From positions 62,001-126,000 of the forward strand of contig JAQYVX010000011.1 of the NCBI GenBank assembly GCA_030145305.1: a stretch of DNA of 64,000 nucleotides. Direction: 5' to 3'. This stretch comes from Halarcobacter sp. Its GTDB lineage: Bacteria > Campylobacterota > Campylobacteria > Campylobacterales > Arcobacteraceae. Position 1 is the stretch's first letter; every line of letters starts with the position of its first letter. The position numbers and the translations under genes were made by a program. This document shows, one piece after another, positions 46,391 through 55,555 of this stretch. Under the pieces are notes generated by a model, which searched no databases, was not told the origin of the DNA, and saw only the letters and a list, made by a program, of their open reading frames with translations.

Positions 46391-47713
46391 ATGACAAAAC
46401 CTATAATAAATCAATCAATAATAATTTTAGCAGCAGGTGCAGGAACTAGAATGAAATCAACGACACCAAAGGTTTTACATAAAATCTCTGGTAAATCAAT
46501 GTTGTATTATTCTATAAAAGAAGCTCTTACTTTAAGTGATGATATTACAGTTGTACTTTTTCACCAAGCTTCAATTGTTCAAAAAGAAATGGAAAAGTAT
46601 TTCCAAAATATTAATTATATAATTCAAGACCATGCAAATTATCCTGGAACTGGTGGTGCTGTTATGGGTATAAAACCAAAATATGAACAAGTTTTAGTTT
46701 TAAATGGGGATATGCCTTTGATTCAAGCCTCTGAGCTTAAAAAATTTGATACTTTTGGGGCTAATGCTTCTATTGTTATGTCTGTTTTAGAACTTGATTG
46801 TGCTGATGGATATGGACGGGTTATTATAGAAAATGGCGCGGTTAAAAAAATAGTTGAACAAAAAGATGCAAATGAAATAGAGTTATTAGTAAAAACAGCA
46901 AATGCAGGAATTTATCAATTTGAAACAAAGTTTTTGCTTGAAAATCTTCCCAAACTTTCAAATGATAATGCCCAAAAAGAGTACTATATTACAGATTTAA
47001 TAGAAATAGCTATAAATCAAGGAAAAGTATTAAAACCACTTGTTGTTAGTGAAGAAAACTTTAAAGGTGTAAACTCAAAAGTTGAACTTTGTGATGCTGA
47101 AGTTATTCATCAAAATAGAATAAAAAAAGAGTTTTTAAAGCAAGGTGTAATTATGAGATTACCTGACACTATTTATATAGAAGAGGGTGTTCAAATCCAA
47201 GGTGAATCTATTTTAGAAAATGGAGTTACACTTTTAGGAAATACAAAAATCATAAATTCACATATAAAAACAAATACTGTTATTGAAGATTCTATTTTAA
47301 TTGATAGTGATGCTGGACCAATGGCTAGAATTCGTCCTGGAAGTGAATTAAATAAAACTCATATTGGAAATTTTGTAGAAACAAAAAAAGCAAAATTAAA
47401 TGGAGTAAAAGCAGGACATTTATCATATCTAGGCGATTGTGAAATTGATGAAGGTACGAATATTGGCTGTGGAACAATTACTTGTAATTATGATGGAATC
47501 AATAAATACAAAACAATTATTGGTAAAAATGTTTTTGTTGGAAGTGATACTCAGTTTGTAGCTCCTGTTACTATTTCTGATAATAGTTTAATTGGGGCAG
47601 GTTCAACTGTAACCCAAGATGTAAAAGATGGACAACTTTATACTACAAGAGCTAAGAGAAGAACTGTTGAAGGTTATTTTTATAAGCACTTTGAGGAAAA
47701 AAGTAAAGATTAA
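46391..47713 (+). CDS. glmU: Bifunctional GlmU (GlcN-1-P acetyltransferase / GlcNAc-1-P uridylyltransferase)
   Basis: GlmU makes UDP-GlcNAc, the precursor of peptidoglycan, LPS and the PseB substrate. The N-terminal half has IILAAGAGTRMKSTTPKVLHKI (residues 10-31), LNGDMPLI and GYGRVI. The C-terminal left-handed beta-helix begins near residue 245 and contains the ARIRPGSELNKTHIGNFVETK and GAGSTVTQDV loops with the catalytic His in KAGHLSYLGD. The 440 residues are slightly short of E. coli (456). It probably shares a transcript with the ankyrin gene. Confidence 0.96.
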   Translation: MTKPIINQSIIILAAGAGTRMKSTTPKVLHKISGKSMLYYSIKEALTLSDDITVVLFHQASIVQKEMEKYFQNINYIIQDHANYPGTGGAVMGIKPKYEQVLVLNGDMPLIQASELKKFDTFGANASIVMSVLELDCADGYGRVIIENGAVKKIVEQKDANEIELLVKTANAGIYQFETKFLLENLPKLSNDNAQKEYYITDLIEIAINQGKVLKPLVVSEENFKGVNSKVELCDAEVIHQNRIKKEFLKQGVIMRLPDTIYIEEGVQIQGESILENGVTLLGNTKIINSHIKTNTVIEDSILIDSDAGPMARIRPGSELNKTHIGNFVETKKAKLNGVKAGHLSYLGDCEIDEGTNIGCGTITCNYDGINKYKTIIGKNVFVGSDTQFVAPVTISDNSLIGAGSTVTQDVKDGQLYTTRAKRRTVEGYFYKHFEEKSKD

Positions 47714-47743
47714 AATAGATTAAAAAATTTAGAAAGATATTAG

Positions 47744-48970
47744 ATGTTATTAAAAGATAAAAATATTATAGTAGCAGTTACAGGGTCAATTGCTATTTAC
47801 AAAAGTTTAGAATTAGTTAGATTATATATAAAAGCAGGAGCAAATGTTAGAGTAATAATGACTCAATCTGCAAGAAGATTTATAACTCCTTTGACTTTTG
47901 AAGCAATTTCTCAAAATAGAGTTTTATGCGAAGATAGCGAAGATTGGGATAAAAAATCAGTTTATAATCATATTGATATGGGAAAATGGGCTGATGCTTT
48001 TGTTATTGCTCCTTGTTCTGCAAATACTATAAATAAAGTGGCAAATGGAATTGCAGATAATCTTTTAACTCAAACAATACTTGCTTACACTAAAACAATA
48101 ATTATTTCACCAGCTGCAAATACAAATATGTTAAAAAATCCTATAACTCAAAAATGTTTACAAAAGTTAAAAGATGCAAATTTTGAAATAGTATCTTCTC
48201 AAGTTAAAGAATTAGCATGTAAAGATGTTGGTGATGGCGCTATGGCAGAACCTTTTGATATTTTTTATGCAAGTGCAAAACAATTACTAAAAAACAATTA
48301 TTGGAACAATAGAAAAGTAGTTTTAAGTGGTGGTGGTACTATTGAAAAACTTGATGATGTTAGATATATTTCAAATTTTTCTTCAGGAAAAATGGCTTCA
48401 TCTTTAGCTTTAGCTTTATATTTAAAAGGCGCTGATGTTACTTTAATTTCAACAAGAGGATATGAAAATTTACCAAAAGAGATAAAAATAATACCTGTCC
48501 AAAGTAGTTTTGATATGTACCAAGCTTTAGTTTCTTCTCTTAAAATTGCAAAAGAAGAGGCTACTAAGAAAGCATTTTTGTTTATGGTTGCTGCTGTTTC
48601 TGATTATCTTCCAAGTATAGAGAAAAAAGGTAAATTAAAAAAAGATGATTTAGGAGATATTTGGAATCTTGAATTAAAAGAAAATATTGATATCTTAAGT
48701 TCTTTAGATAAAAATGAAATAATATCTATTGGTTTTAAAGCTGAAATGGATAAAACAAAAGCTTTAGCAAATGCAGAAAAAATGTTAGAAAAGAAAAATC
48801 TTGATGGGGTTTGTCTAAATATTTTAGATAATAAAAACTCTTTTGGTTCAAATCAAAATGATATTGAATTAATTTTAAAAGAAAGTTCTCACAAATTTGC
48901 AGGAGATAAGTTAGATATATCTTTAGATATTTTGAAAACTTTAGAAAATGAGTTTGCCAATTATGAATGA
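47744..48970 (+). CDS. coaBC: CoaBC phosphopantothenoylcysteine synthetase/decarboxylase
   Basis: CoaBC performs two steps of coenzyme A formation. The CoaC half (1-180) has the FMN motif VTGSIAIYKSLELVRLY, the catalytic His in YNHIDMGKWAD, APCSANTINKVANGIADNL, and the PAANTNM clamp. The CoaB half (about 190-408) shows LSGGGTIEKLDDVRYISNFSSGKMA, a lysine-rich active loop (KKGKLKKDDLG), and a FKAEMD motif. The 408 residues fit the family. It overlaps uppS by 8 nt. Confidence 0.95.
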   Translation: MLLKDKNIIVAVTGSIAIYKSLELVRLYIKAGANVRVIMTQSARRFITPLTFEAISQNRVLCEDSEDWDKKSVYNHIDMGKWADAFVIAPCSANTINKVANGIADNLLTQTILAYTKTIIISPAANTNMLKNPITQKCLQKLKDANFEIVSSQVKELACKDVGDGAMAEPFDIFYASAKQLLKNNYWNNRKVVLSGGGTIEKLDDVRYISNFSSGKMASSLALALYLKGADVTLISTRGYENLPKEIKIIPVQSSFDMYQALVSSLKIAKEEATKKAFLFMVAAVSDYLPSIEKKGKLKKDDLGDIWNLELKENIDILSSLDKNEIISIGFKAEMDKTKALANAEKMLEKKNLDGVCLNILDNKNSFGSNQNDIELILKESSHKFAGDKLDISLDILKTLENEFANYE

Positions 48971-49649
48971 ATCACAAGTTCCTGCTCACATTGCTATTAT
49001 AATGGATGGAAATGGCCGATGGGCAAAAGAACGGGGGCTTAAAAGAACAGCAGGACATGAAGAAGGGGCTAAAAGAGTTCGTGATATCACTACTCATTGT
49101 TCTGATATTGGAGTTAAGTATTTAACTTTGTATGCTTTTTCCACTGAAAATTGGTCAAGACCAAAATTAGAGGTTGAGTTTTTGATGAAACTTCTTGATT
49201 CTTGGCTTAAGAAAGAATTGCCAATTTATTTGAAAAACTCTACAAAATTTAAAGCAATTGGAGATATTTCAAGATTTTCAAAGAGCTTACAAAAGACAAT
49301 AACGCAAACAGAAGAAAAAACTGCAAATGGAACAGAACTAACTCAAGTTTTAGCTTTAAATTATGGTTCTCAAGATGAGATGCTAAGAGCTATGAAAAAA
49401 CTAAGAGAAAAAGATTTGGAAATTACAAAAGAGAATTTTGAAGCTTGCTTAGACACAGCTGGAATGCCTCCTGTTGATATGCTTATTAGAACAAGTGGCG
49501 AAATAAGACTCTCTAATTATCTTTTATGGCAAAATGCTTATGCTGAAATGTTTTTTGTAAGTTCTTATTGGCCTGAATTTTCAACTCAAGATTTAGATGA
49601 TTTAATAAGTGATTTTAATTCAAGAGAAAGACGTTTTGGAGGTATTTAG
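48963..49649 (+). CDS. uppS: Undecaprenyl diphosphate synthase UppS
   Basis: UppS (cis-prenyltransferase) makes the C55 lipid carrier for peptidoglycan and surface glycans. The protein of about 228 residues shows AIIMDGNGRWAKERGLKRTAGHEEGAKRV, with the catalytic aspartate and FPP-binding segment. YAFSTENWSRP and MLIRTSGEIRLSNYLLWQNAYAEMFF carry the RxSGExRLSN motif. I chose ATG at 48963 (8 nt overlap with coaBC); the ATG at 48948 would add MSLPI and is possible. It ends inside the start of the prepilin peptidase gene. Confidence 0.94.
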   Translation: MNESQVPAHIAIIMDGNGRWAKERGLKRTAGHEEGAKRVRDITTHCSDIGVKYLTLYAFSTENWSRPKLEVEFLMKLLDSWLKKELPIYLKNSTKFKAIGDISRFSKSLQKTITQTEEKTANGTELTQVLALNYGSQDEMLRAMKKLREKDLEITKENFEACLDTAGMPPVDMLIRTSGEIRLSNYLLWQNAYAEMFFVSSYWPEFSTQDLDDLISDFNSRERRFGGI

Positions 49650-50397
49650 TTTTATCTTTGGTGCTGTTTTTGGCTCTTTTTTAAATGTATTAATATTAAG
49701 ACTACCTGAAAACAAGTCAGTAGTAAGTCCAAGAAGTTCTTGCCCTTATTGCAATCATATAATATCGTGGTATCATAATATTCCAATATTTTCGTATCTT
49801 TTTTTAAGAGGAAAATGTGCTTATTGTGGAGAAAAAATATCAATTCAATATTTTGTAGTTGAGTTATTATCTGCTTTTATAACATTAGCATTATTTGTAA
49901 AATTTGGTTTAGGATTAGAATTTTTATATGCTTTAATTCTTTTTTATACTTTAATCGTGCTCTCTTTTATAGATTTTAAATATAAAGCAGTTCCTGACTA
50001 TTTACTTTTAATAGCACTTGTTTTATCATTTTTTGTAACAAGCTATAATTTAATAGAGGCTTTTAAAAATGCCTTTATAGTTTCAGGAGCCTTTGTTTTA
50101 TTGAATTTTGTGCTGACATTTTATATACAAAATATTAAAGCAAAAATCTTAAAAGATGAGAGTTTAAAAACACAAGAAGCAATGGGAGAAGGTGATATTC
50201 CCATTTTAGCTATACTTGGAGTAATTTTGGGTTTAAAAGGTGCCCTTATAGCTATATTTTTATCATCAATTTTTGCTATAATACCTTCAATTTATTTTAA
50301 TATAAAAAAGAAAGATATTCAAACGCCATTTATACCATATTTAGTTTTAGGATTTTTAGTTGAATACTTCTTTATCTTTTCAAAGGTTTTTTCTTGA
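49636..50397 (+). CDS. Type 4 prepilin peptidase (A24), bifunctional
   Basis: The 253-residue inner-membrane protein has the PilD layout. An N-terminal methylase region begins FIFGAVFGSFLNVLILRLPE, and two CxxC pairs (SCPYC, KCAYC) bind zinc. About seven more spans follow with the two catalytic aspartates in SFIDFKYKAVPD and GEGDIPILAI. It would cleave and methylate type IV pilin-like precursors. I start it at TTG 49636, inside uppS (14 nt overlap); a GTG at 49609 would add nine polar residues. No pilin gene is in the window. Confidence 0.85.
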   Translation: MEVFSFIFGAVFGSFLNVLILRLPENKSVVSPRSSCPYCNHIISWYHNIPIFSYLFLRGKCAYCGEKISIQYFVVELLSAFITLALFVKFGLGLEFLYALILFYTLIVLSFIDFKYKAVPDYLLLIALVLSFFVTSYNLIEAFKNAFIVSGAFVLLNFVLTFYIQNIKAKILKDESLKTQEAMGEGDIPILAILGVILGLKGALIAIFLSSIFAIIPSIYFNIKKKDIQTPFIPYLVLGFLVEYFFIFSKVFS

Positions 50398-51410
50398 AAT
50401 TAAAACAATATTTATATAGTCAATTAGCTCATACATTTTTCCCTATTTTTTTAGGATTATATTTTATTACTTCAATTATATATTTAGTAAAAATTGCAGC
50501 TTTAACTTCAGTTATTACGATGAATGTCTTTGAGTTATTTAAACTTTATATGTACGTAATTCCTACAATCATATTTTATACAGCACCAATATCTTTTTTT
50601 GTTTCACTTGTTATTACCTTAACAAAACTTTCAAGCGAATATGAACTTATTGTAATAACCTCTTTTGGTTTAAATCCTTTAAAGATTTTAAAGATTTTTT
50701 TCCCTATAACATTATTCTTATCTATTTCCTTATTAGTAGTATCAGTTGGACTTATTCCCAAAGCAAAATATTTAAATGGAGTTTTTTTAGAACAAAAGAA
50801 AAAAGAAGCAAATTTTAATATAAAAGCCTCAGAATTTGGCCAAAAATTCGGGAATTGGTTAATTTATATAAATGAAAAAGATGGCAAAAAATATAATGAA
50901 GTAAAATTATTTCAAACAGAAGACTTAAAAGATCAATTTATTATTGCAAATCATGCAGTTTTGGATAATGAAAAAGGCGAATTAAGTTTTAAATTATATG
51001 ATGGAAAATCATTTCATATAGAAGATGAAGAGTTTAATCAAATTGATTATAAAAGTATGGATATAAATGAATCTTTAAGAGATGGTGAAAATGAACTTTT
51101 TATTAACTCTTACTTATATTGGAAAAAAAATATTGAAACAAATGATGAGATTGACAAGTTTACATTTTATATTTTAACTTCATTATTTCCTCTTTTTTCT
51201 CTTTTCTTAGTTATCTCTTTTGGATATTTTAATCCTAGATATGAAAAGAATAGGGCGGTTGCTCTTAGTATGGGTTCTGTTGTAATTTTCTATATTTTTA
51301 TGGACACAATGACAGATAATTTCTTTTTACACTCTTTATATGTGGTACCTATTACTTGGCTAATTGCCAGCTATTATTACTATACAAAGAGTGTAAAAAC
51401 TCAGTATTAG
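50394..51410 (+). CDS. LptF/LptG-family (YjgP/YjgQ) permease
   Basis: The 338-residue protein has three membrane spans at the N terminus (about 10-125). A periplasmic beta-rich region follows (about 130-260, KASEFGQKFGNWLIYINEKDG), and then three spans at the C terminus. This is the LptF/LptG architecture; these subunits pair with LptB to extract LPS from the inner membrane. Only one such gene is here, so F versus G is not assigned. The start is TTG at 50394 (TTGA overlap with the peptidase stop) with AAAGG upstream. Confidence 0.82.
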   Translation: MKLKQYLYSQLAHTFFPIFLGLYFITSIIYLVKIAALTSVITMNVFELFKLYMYVIPTIIFYTAPISFFVSLVITLTKLSSEYELIVITSFGLNPLKILKIFFPITLFLSISLLVVSVGLIPKAKYLNGVFLEQKKKEANFNIKASEFGQKFGNWLIYINEKDGKKYNEVKLFQTEDLKDQFIIANHAVLDNEKGELSFKLYDGKSFHIEDEEFNQIDYKSMDINESLRDGENELFINSYLYWKKNIETNDEIDKFTFYILTSLFPLFSLFLVISFGYFNPRYEKNRAVALSMGSVVIFYIFMDTMTDNFFLHSLYVVPITWLIASYYYYTKSVKTQY

Positions 51411-51437
51411 ACATAATACTAAAATGCAAATACTAAT

Positions 51438-52160
51438 ATGAATGCGAAATTTACTATTGTTTATGATGGCACTTTATATCAAGGAAGTCAAAGTCAAGCA
51501 AATGGCTTAAGTGTAGAAGATAGATTACAAAAAGTCTTTAAATCAATCAATATAAATACGAAAATATTTTTAAGTGGTAGAACGGATAGAGATGTTCATG
51601 CTACAGGACAAGTTTTTAATTGTGTTCTTCCTTTGTATTGGCATGATTTATCAAAGTTAAAAGATATTATGAATAAGCAGCTTCCTTCTTCTATAAGTAT
51701 AAAAAAGATAGTAAAAGTAGGGGATGATTTCCACTCTAGATTCCATGCTAGAAAAAGAGTTTATAGATACTTAGTCTCGAAAAAAGAAGTTTCTGTTTTT
51801 TCTTCAAAATACATTTCACATTATAAAGAATTTGATGAAGAGCTGATTTCAAAAGCAATAAAAAGTTTTATAGGTGTTCATGATTTTGAATATTTTCATA
51901 AAACAGGAAGTGATAAAGAGAATACAGTAAGAGAAGTATATGAAGCAAAGTTTTATAAATATAAAGATATTTATGTTTTTAAATTTACAGCAAATTCATA
52001 TTTAAGATCACAAATAAGATTAATGGTAGGCTCACTTTTAAAAGTTGGTGAAAAAAAACTTTCAATAGAAGATTTAAAAGCCCAATTAAAAAAAGAGAAA
52101 AGAGTTTTTAAATTACCTGCTTCCCCTTATGGGTTATATTTAGCAAAGGTTTTTTACTAA
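51438..52160 (+). CDS. truA: tRNA pseudouridine(38-40) synthase TruA
   Basis: TruA makes pseudouridines in the anticodon arm. The 240-residue protein has FTIVYDGTLYQGSQSQ near the start and SGRTDRDVHATGQV with the catalytic aspartate D50. FHSRFHARKRVYRYL and the C-terminal YLRSQIRLMVGSLLKVG core are also present. The GRTD-x-x-VHA motif has Arg-Asp where most have Ala-Gly. It is 27 nt after the permease and overlaps the histidine kinase start by 1 nt. Confidence 0.93.
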   Translation: MNAKFTIVYDGTLYQGSQSQANGLSVEDRLQKVFKSININTKIFLSGRTDRDVHATGQVFNCVLPLYWHDLSKLKDIMNKQLPSSISIKKIVKVGDDFHSRFHARKRVYRYLVSKKEVSVFSSKYISHYKEFDEELISKAIKSFIGVHDFEYFHKTGSDKENTVREVYEAKFYKYKDIYVFKFTANSYLRSQIRLMVGSLLKVGEKKLSIEDLKAQLKKEKRVFKLPASPYGLYLAKVFY

Positions 52161-54733
52161 TGTTTAAAAAAAGAAGATTCTATACGCTCTTTGATATTAG
52201 AAAACAACTTACTTTTCTTCCTTTGCTTTTTGTTGGAATTGGGGCAATTTTATCATTAATTCTTATTATCTTTGTTTTAGAATTCAGAAAAAATAATGAA
52301 ATTTCATTTCATTTGCAAAAAGATAAGTTTTATAAAAAAACAATTTTAAATGAATATATAAGTGATTTAAAATTTAATGCTAGTTCTTCTTTTGATAAAG
52401 AAGAAGTTGACTTAAAAGACTCTATTATTTCTTTACTTGGATATATTAAATATTCAGAAGAGAAAATAACTTTAGAAAAATTAAAAATATTAATTGCCCA
52501 AATCAAGAAAAAAAGTAATTTAGATTTTGTAATTTTTGATAAAGAAAGTTTTGAAATTTATTATGGAAAGCAGAGTATTGATTATTTAAAAACAATTACA
52601 AATTCAAATTTAGAGCTAAATAATTTTAGATATCACATGCTTAGAAATATACTTTATATTGGAGATGATAATCTTATTTATTGGATAGATAATGATAAAA
52701 GAAAAATCAGATTAAGTTATTTTAAAAATGTAGAGAATAGTAAATTTTACTTAGGAGCTTTTACCAAAGTTGATGATATGAAAGATTCTGTAAGAAATGC
52801 AGTTTTAACTTCTATTGTGCAAAAAAGCAAATATTATAATCACAGCTATTTCTGGTTTTATGATTATAATTTGGGTTATGTTTATAACTACTATAACAAA
52901 GGGCAAAAACTAGATGCCAAATATATTTTAGAAAAAGATAGATTAAATAGTTCAAATATAATTTTAAAAAAGTATTTAGAAAATAAAGCAGATAATGAAT
53001 CTTCTAGTATTTATAATTTTACAAAATATAATTTTTTAATTTCAATTAAAAGTTTTAATCTTCCTACAAAAGTTTCACAACTAAAGTTTGAATATAACTC
53101 AAAACTTATACTTTCTATATTAATAGTTTGTTTAGTCTCACTTATTTTAATAATTGCTTCTATACTTTTTACTAGGTTTATTACAAAGATTTTTCATATA
53201 TACAATAAAAGATTAGAAAATAGAAATACCTTATATAAAAAGTGGAAAGAGAGATATGAATTAGCAATTATTGCCTCAAATGATGGTTTATGGGATATTG
53301 ATTTAAAAACAGGACATATATATTTTTCTAAAAAATGGCTTGATATGTTTGGCTATGAAGATGGAGATATAAATACTTTAATGCAATGGCTTGATCTAAT
53401 TCATGAAGATGATAGGGAATTTGTTGAGAATAGGTTAAATAATCATATTGAGGGAAGTAGCGAGCATTTTATTTCAGAATATAGAATTAAAACTAAATCA
53501 AATAAATATAAATGGATTTTAGTTAGAGGAAAAGCTTTTGATGATAATTTAGATAAAAGAATGCTAATGATGTCAATGGATATTGAACAAAGAAAGAAAT
53601 TAACAAAAGAGCTTCAATATGTGGATTTATTAGTTGAATATGGAAGAATAGTTATCTTTAAATGGAAAAATGACAAGAATCTTACCGTTGATTATTTATC
53701 AAAAAGTATTAACTCTTATGGCTATGATACAGATGATTTTGAAAGAAATAGAATAAAGTATTTTGATTTTATTCATAAAGATGATGTAGAGGATTTCAAA
53801 AAAGATTTATTTATAGCAATAAAGAATTATGAAAAATCATTTACGAAAATTCATAGAGTTAGAGATAAAGATGGGGAAATTAGATGGGTATTTAATAGAA
53901 CTATTTTTCTAAAAGATGACTTTGGAAATATTACTCATTTATATGGATATATAAATGATATAACAATAATGAAACTACATGAAGAAGAATTAACTCAAAA
54001 GATTGCTGATGAAGTTGCAAAAAATACTGAAAAAGATAGGCTTTTAGTTCATCAAAGTAAACTAGCAGCAATGGGTGAAATGCTAGGAAGTATTGCTCAC
54101 CAATGGAGACAACCTCTAAATAATATCAACCTTCTTACTCATTTTATTAGAGATAGTTATGGGACTTTATCAAAAAAAGAATTAGATGATATTATAAAAG
54201 ACACAAAACTGCAAATTGACTATATGTCTGATACTATTGATGATTTTAGAAATTTTTATCAACCAACAAAAGATAAAATTAAATTTGATGTAAAAGAGGC
54301 AATTGAACAAAGTTCAAAAATAGTTCAAACACAATTTGAGAAAAGTGGAATAAAATTATCAATTATAGGTGATAATATTGAGATAACAAATTATAAAAAT
54401 GAATTACAACAAGTTGTTTTAAATATTTTAAATAATGCAAATGATGCTGCAACTATAAAAAAAGAAGCAAACAATTTTAAAGCAGAAGTTCTAATAGAAA
54501 TTAAAAAACTTGATAAAAGAGTAGAGATTAACTTGTCAAATAATTGTGGTGAAGTCAATAGTGAGGTTATGAACCGAATGTTTGAGCCATATTTCACAAC
54601 AAAATTTGAAGACCAAGGTACGGGTATTGGTTTATATATGGCAAGGACAATTATTGAAAAAAATATGAATGGAATAATTGGTGTTGTTAATATAAAAGAT
54701 GGGGTTTGTTTTACAATTAATTTACCACAATAA
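52160..54733 (+). CDS. Membrane sensor histidine kinase, Cache and two PAS domains
   Basis: The 857-residue protein has a membrane span at about 17-39 and an extracytoplasmic Cache-like domain (about 45-305, including YFWFYDYNLGYVYNYY). A second span lies at about 312-336. Two PAS_3 domains (WDIDLKTGHIYFSKKWL at about 380; the second near 500) and a coiled coil follow. The H box is LAAMGEMLGSIAHQWRQPLN (His near 650), the N box LQQVVLNILNNANDAA, and the G2 region FEPYFTTKFEDQGTGIGLYMA. The G1 box reads NNCGEV instead of DxGxG, an unusual change. The response regulator follows with its own promoter. The signal is unknown. Confidence 0.88.
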   Translation: MFKKRRFYTLFDIRKQLTFLPLLFVGIGAILSLILIIFVLEFRKNNEISFHLQKDKFYKKTILNEYISDLKFNASSSFDKEEVDLKDSIISLLGYIKYSEEKITLEKLKILIAQIKKKSNLDFVIFDKESFEIYYGKQSIDYLKTITNSNLELNNFRYHMLRNILYIGDDNLIYWIDNDKRKIRLSYFKNVENSKFYLGAFTKVDDMKDSVRNAVLTSIVQKSKYYNHSYFWFYDYNLGYVYNYYNKGQKLDAKYILEKDRLNSSNIILKKYLENKADNESSSIYNFTKYNFLISIKSFNLPTKVSQLKFEYNSKLILSILIVCLVSLILIIASILFTRFITKIFHIYNKRLENRNTLYKKWKERYELAIIASNDGLWDIDLKTGHIYFSKKWLDMFGYEDGDINTLMQWLDLIHEDDREFVENRLNNHIEGSSEHFISEYRIKTKSNKYKWILVRGKAFDDNLDKRMLMMSMDIEQRKKLTKELQYVDLLVEYGRIVIFKWKNDKNLTVDYLSKSINSYGYDTDDFERNRIKYFDFIHKDDVEDFKKDLFIAIKNYEKSFTKIHRVRDKDGEIRWVFNRTIFLKDDFGNITHLYGYINDITIMKLHEEELTQKIADEVAKNTEKDRLLVHQSKLAAMGEMLGSIAHQWRQPLNNINLLTHFIRDSYGTLSKKELDDIIKDTKLQIDYMSDTIDDFRNFYQPTKDKIKFDVKEAIEQSSKIVQTQFEKSGIKLSIIGDNIEITNYKNELQQVVLNILNNANDAATIKKEANNFKAEVLIEIKKLDKRVEINLSNNCGEVNSEVMNRMFEPYFTTKFEDQGTGIGLYMARTIIEKNMNGIIGVVNIKDGVCFTINLPQ

Positions 54734-54744
54734 AATAACTATTT

Positions 54745-54753
54745 TGTTATAAT
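54745..54753 (+). promoter_or_regulatory. Extended -10 promoter for the response regulator
   Basis: TGTTATAAT is a TGn-extended consensus -10 lying 12 nt after the kinase stop. The expected start near 54760 gives a 20 nt leader with GGAAAG. The regulator can thus be made independently of the kinase. Confidence 0.6.
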
Positions 54754-54780
54754 GCATAAAAATTTTTATTGGAAAGAAAT

Positions 54781-55503
54781 ATGAAAAGTTATTCTACAAG
54801 AGTATTACTAGTTGAAGATGAAGATGTTGCTAGAAAGACTCTCTCTTTTTATTTGAACACAATTTTTGATGAAGTTGTTGTAGCTTGTGATGGCAACGAA
54901 GGAAGTTCAATATTTAGAAAGAACTTTGAAGAAGACAATCAATTTGATTTAGTTTTAACTGATTTAAAAATGCCAAATAAAGATGGTTTATCAATGATTG
55001 ATGAGATTAGGAATTTAGTTCTTAATCAAAGATTTATTATTGTAAGTGCCCATAAAAATGAAGATGATTTATTAAAACTTATTAATTTACGAGTTTTAGG
55101 ATATTTTGTAAAACCATTAAATATTGACAATATGATGGAGATGTTAAAAAAAGTTAAAGATGAAGTTTTAGCAGATAATATTGTTTCTACAAAATTAAAT
55201 GATTTAATAAGCTTAAATAAAAGATATACCTATAATAAAATAAATGACAAACTTTATAATGGGGAAAATATAGTAAAACTATCAAAAAAAGAGCTGGATA
55301 TTTTGAAAGTGCTAATTGATAATCTAGGTATGGTAGTGCCTGTAGAAAGATTTAAAGAAGTTGTTTGGGATGATATAAATACAAATGATTCAGCATTTAG
55401 AACAGTAATGAAAAGATTAAAAGATAAAGTTAAAGATGATGATTTTATCGTTTCCCATAAAGGTTATGGCTACATAATCGAAAAGCTATTAATAAAAAAC
55501 TAA
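54781..55503 (+). CDS. OmpR-family response regulator
   Basis: The 240-residue protein has a receiver domain with LLVEDEDVARKT, the phospho-acceptor D61 in VLTDLKMPNKDG, VSAHKNED with the Ser switch residue, and the FVKPLN lysine. The C-terminal winged helix (about 140-240) shows KKELDILKVLIDNLGMVVPVE and SAFRTVMKRLKDKVKDDDFI, the trans_reg_C recognition region. I start at ATG 54781 (GGAAAG upstream) and not at the TTG 12 nt earlier. Its partner is the preceding kinase. The convergent TRAP transporter is a possible target, unproven. Confidence 0.92.
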   Translation: MKSYSTRVLLVEDEDVARKTLSFYLNTIFDEVVVACDGNEGSSIFRKNFEEDNQFDLVLTDLKMPNKDGLSMIDEIRNLVLNQRFIIVSAHKNEDDLLKLINLRVLGYFVKPLNIDNMMEMLKKVKDEVLADNIVSTKLNDLISLNKRYTYNKINDKLYNGENIVKLSKKELDILKVLIDNLGMVVPVERFKEVVWDDINTNDSAFRTVMKRLKDKVKDDDFIVSHKGYGYIIEKLLIKN

Positions 55504-55531
55504 TAAATCTAAACCTTTTTTAAAAAAGATA

Positions 55532-55555
55532 AAAAGCGCTTTTTAAAGCGCTTTT
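55532..55555. terminator. Convergent terminator overlapping the TRAP permease 3' end
   Basis: AAAAGCGCTTT and AAAGCGCTTTT form an 11 bp stem with a 2 nt loop. The right arm and loop contain the permease stop codon (55543-55545) and last codons on the - strand. It serves the response regulator and probably the permease. Confidence 0.7.
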
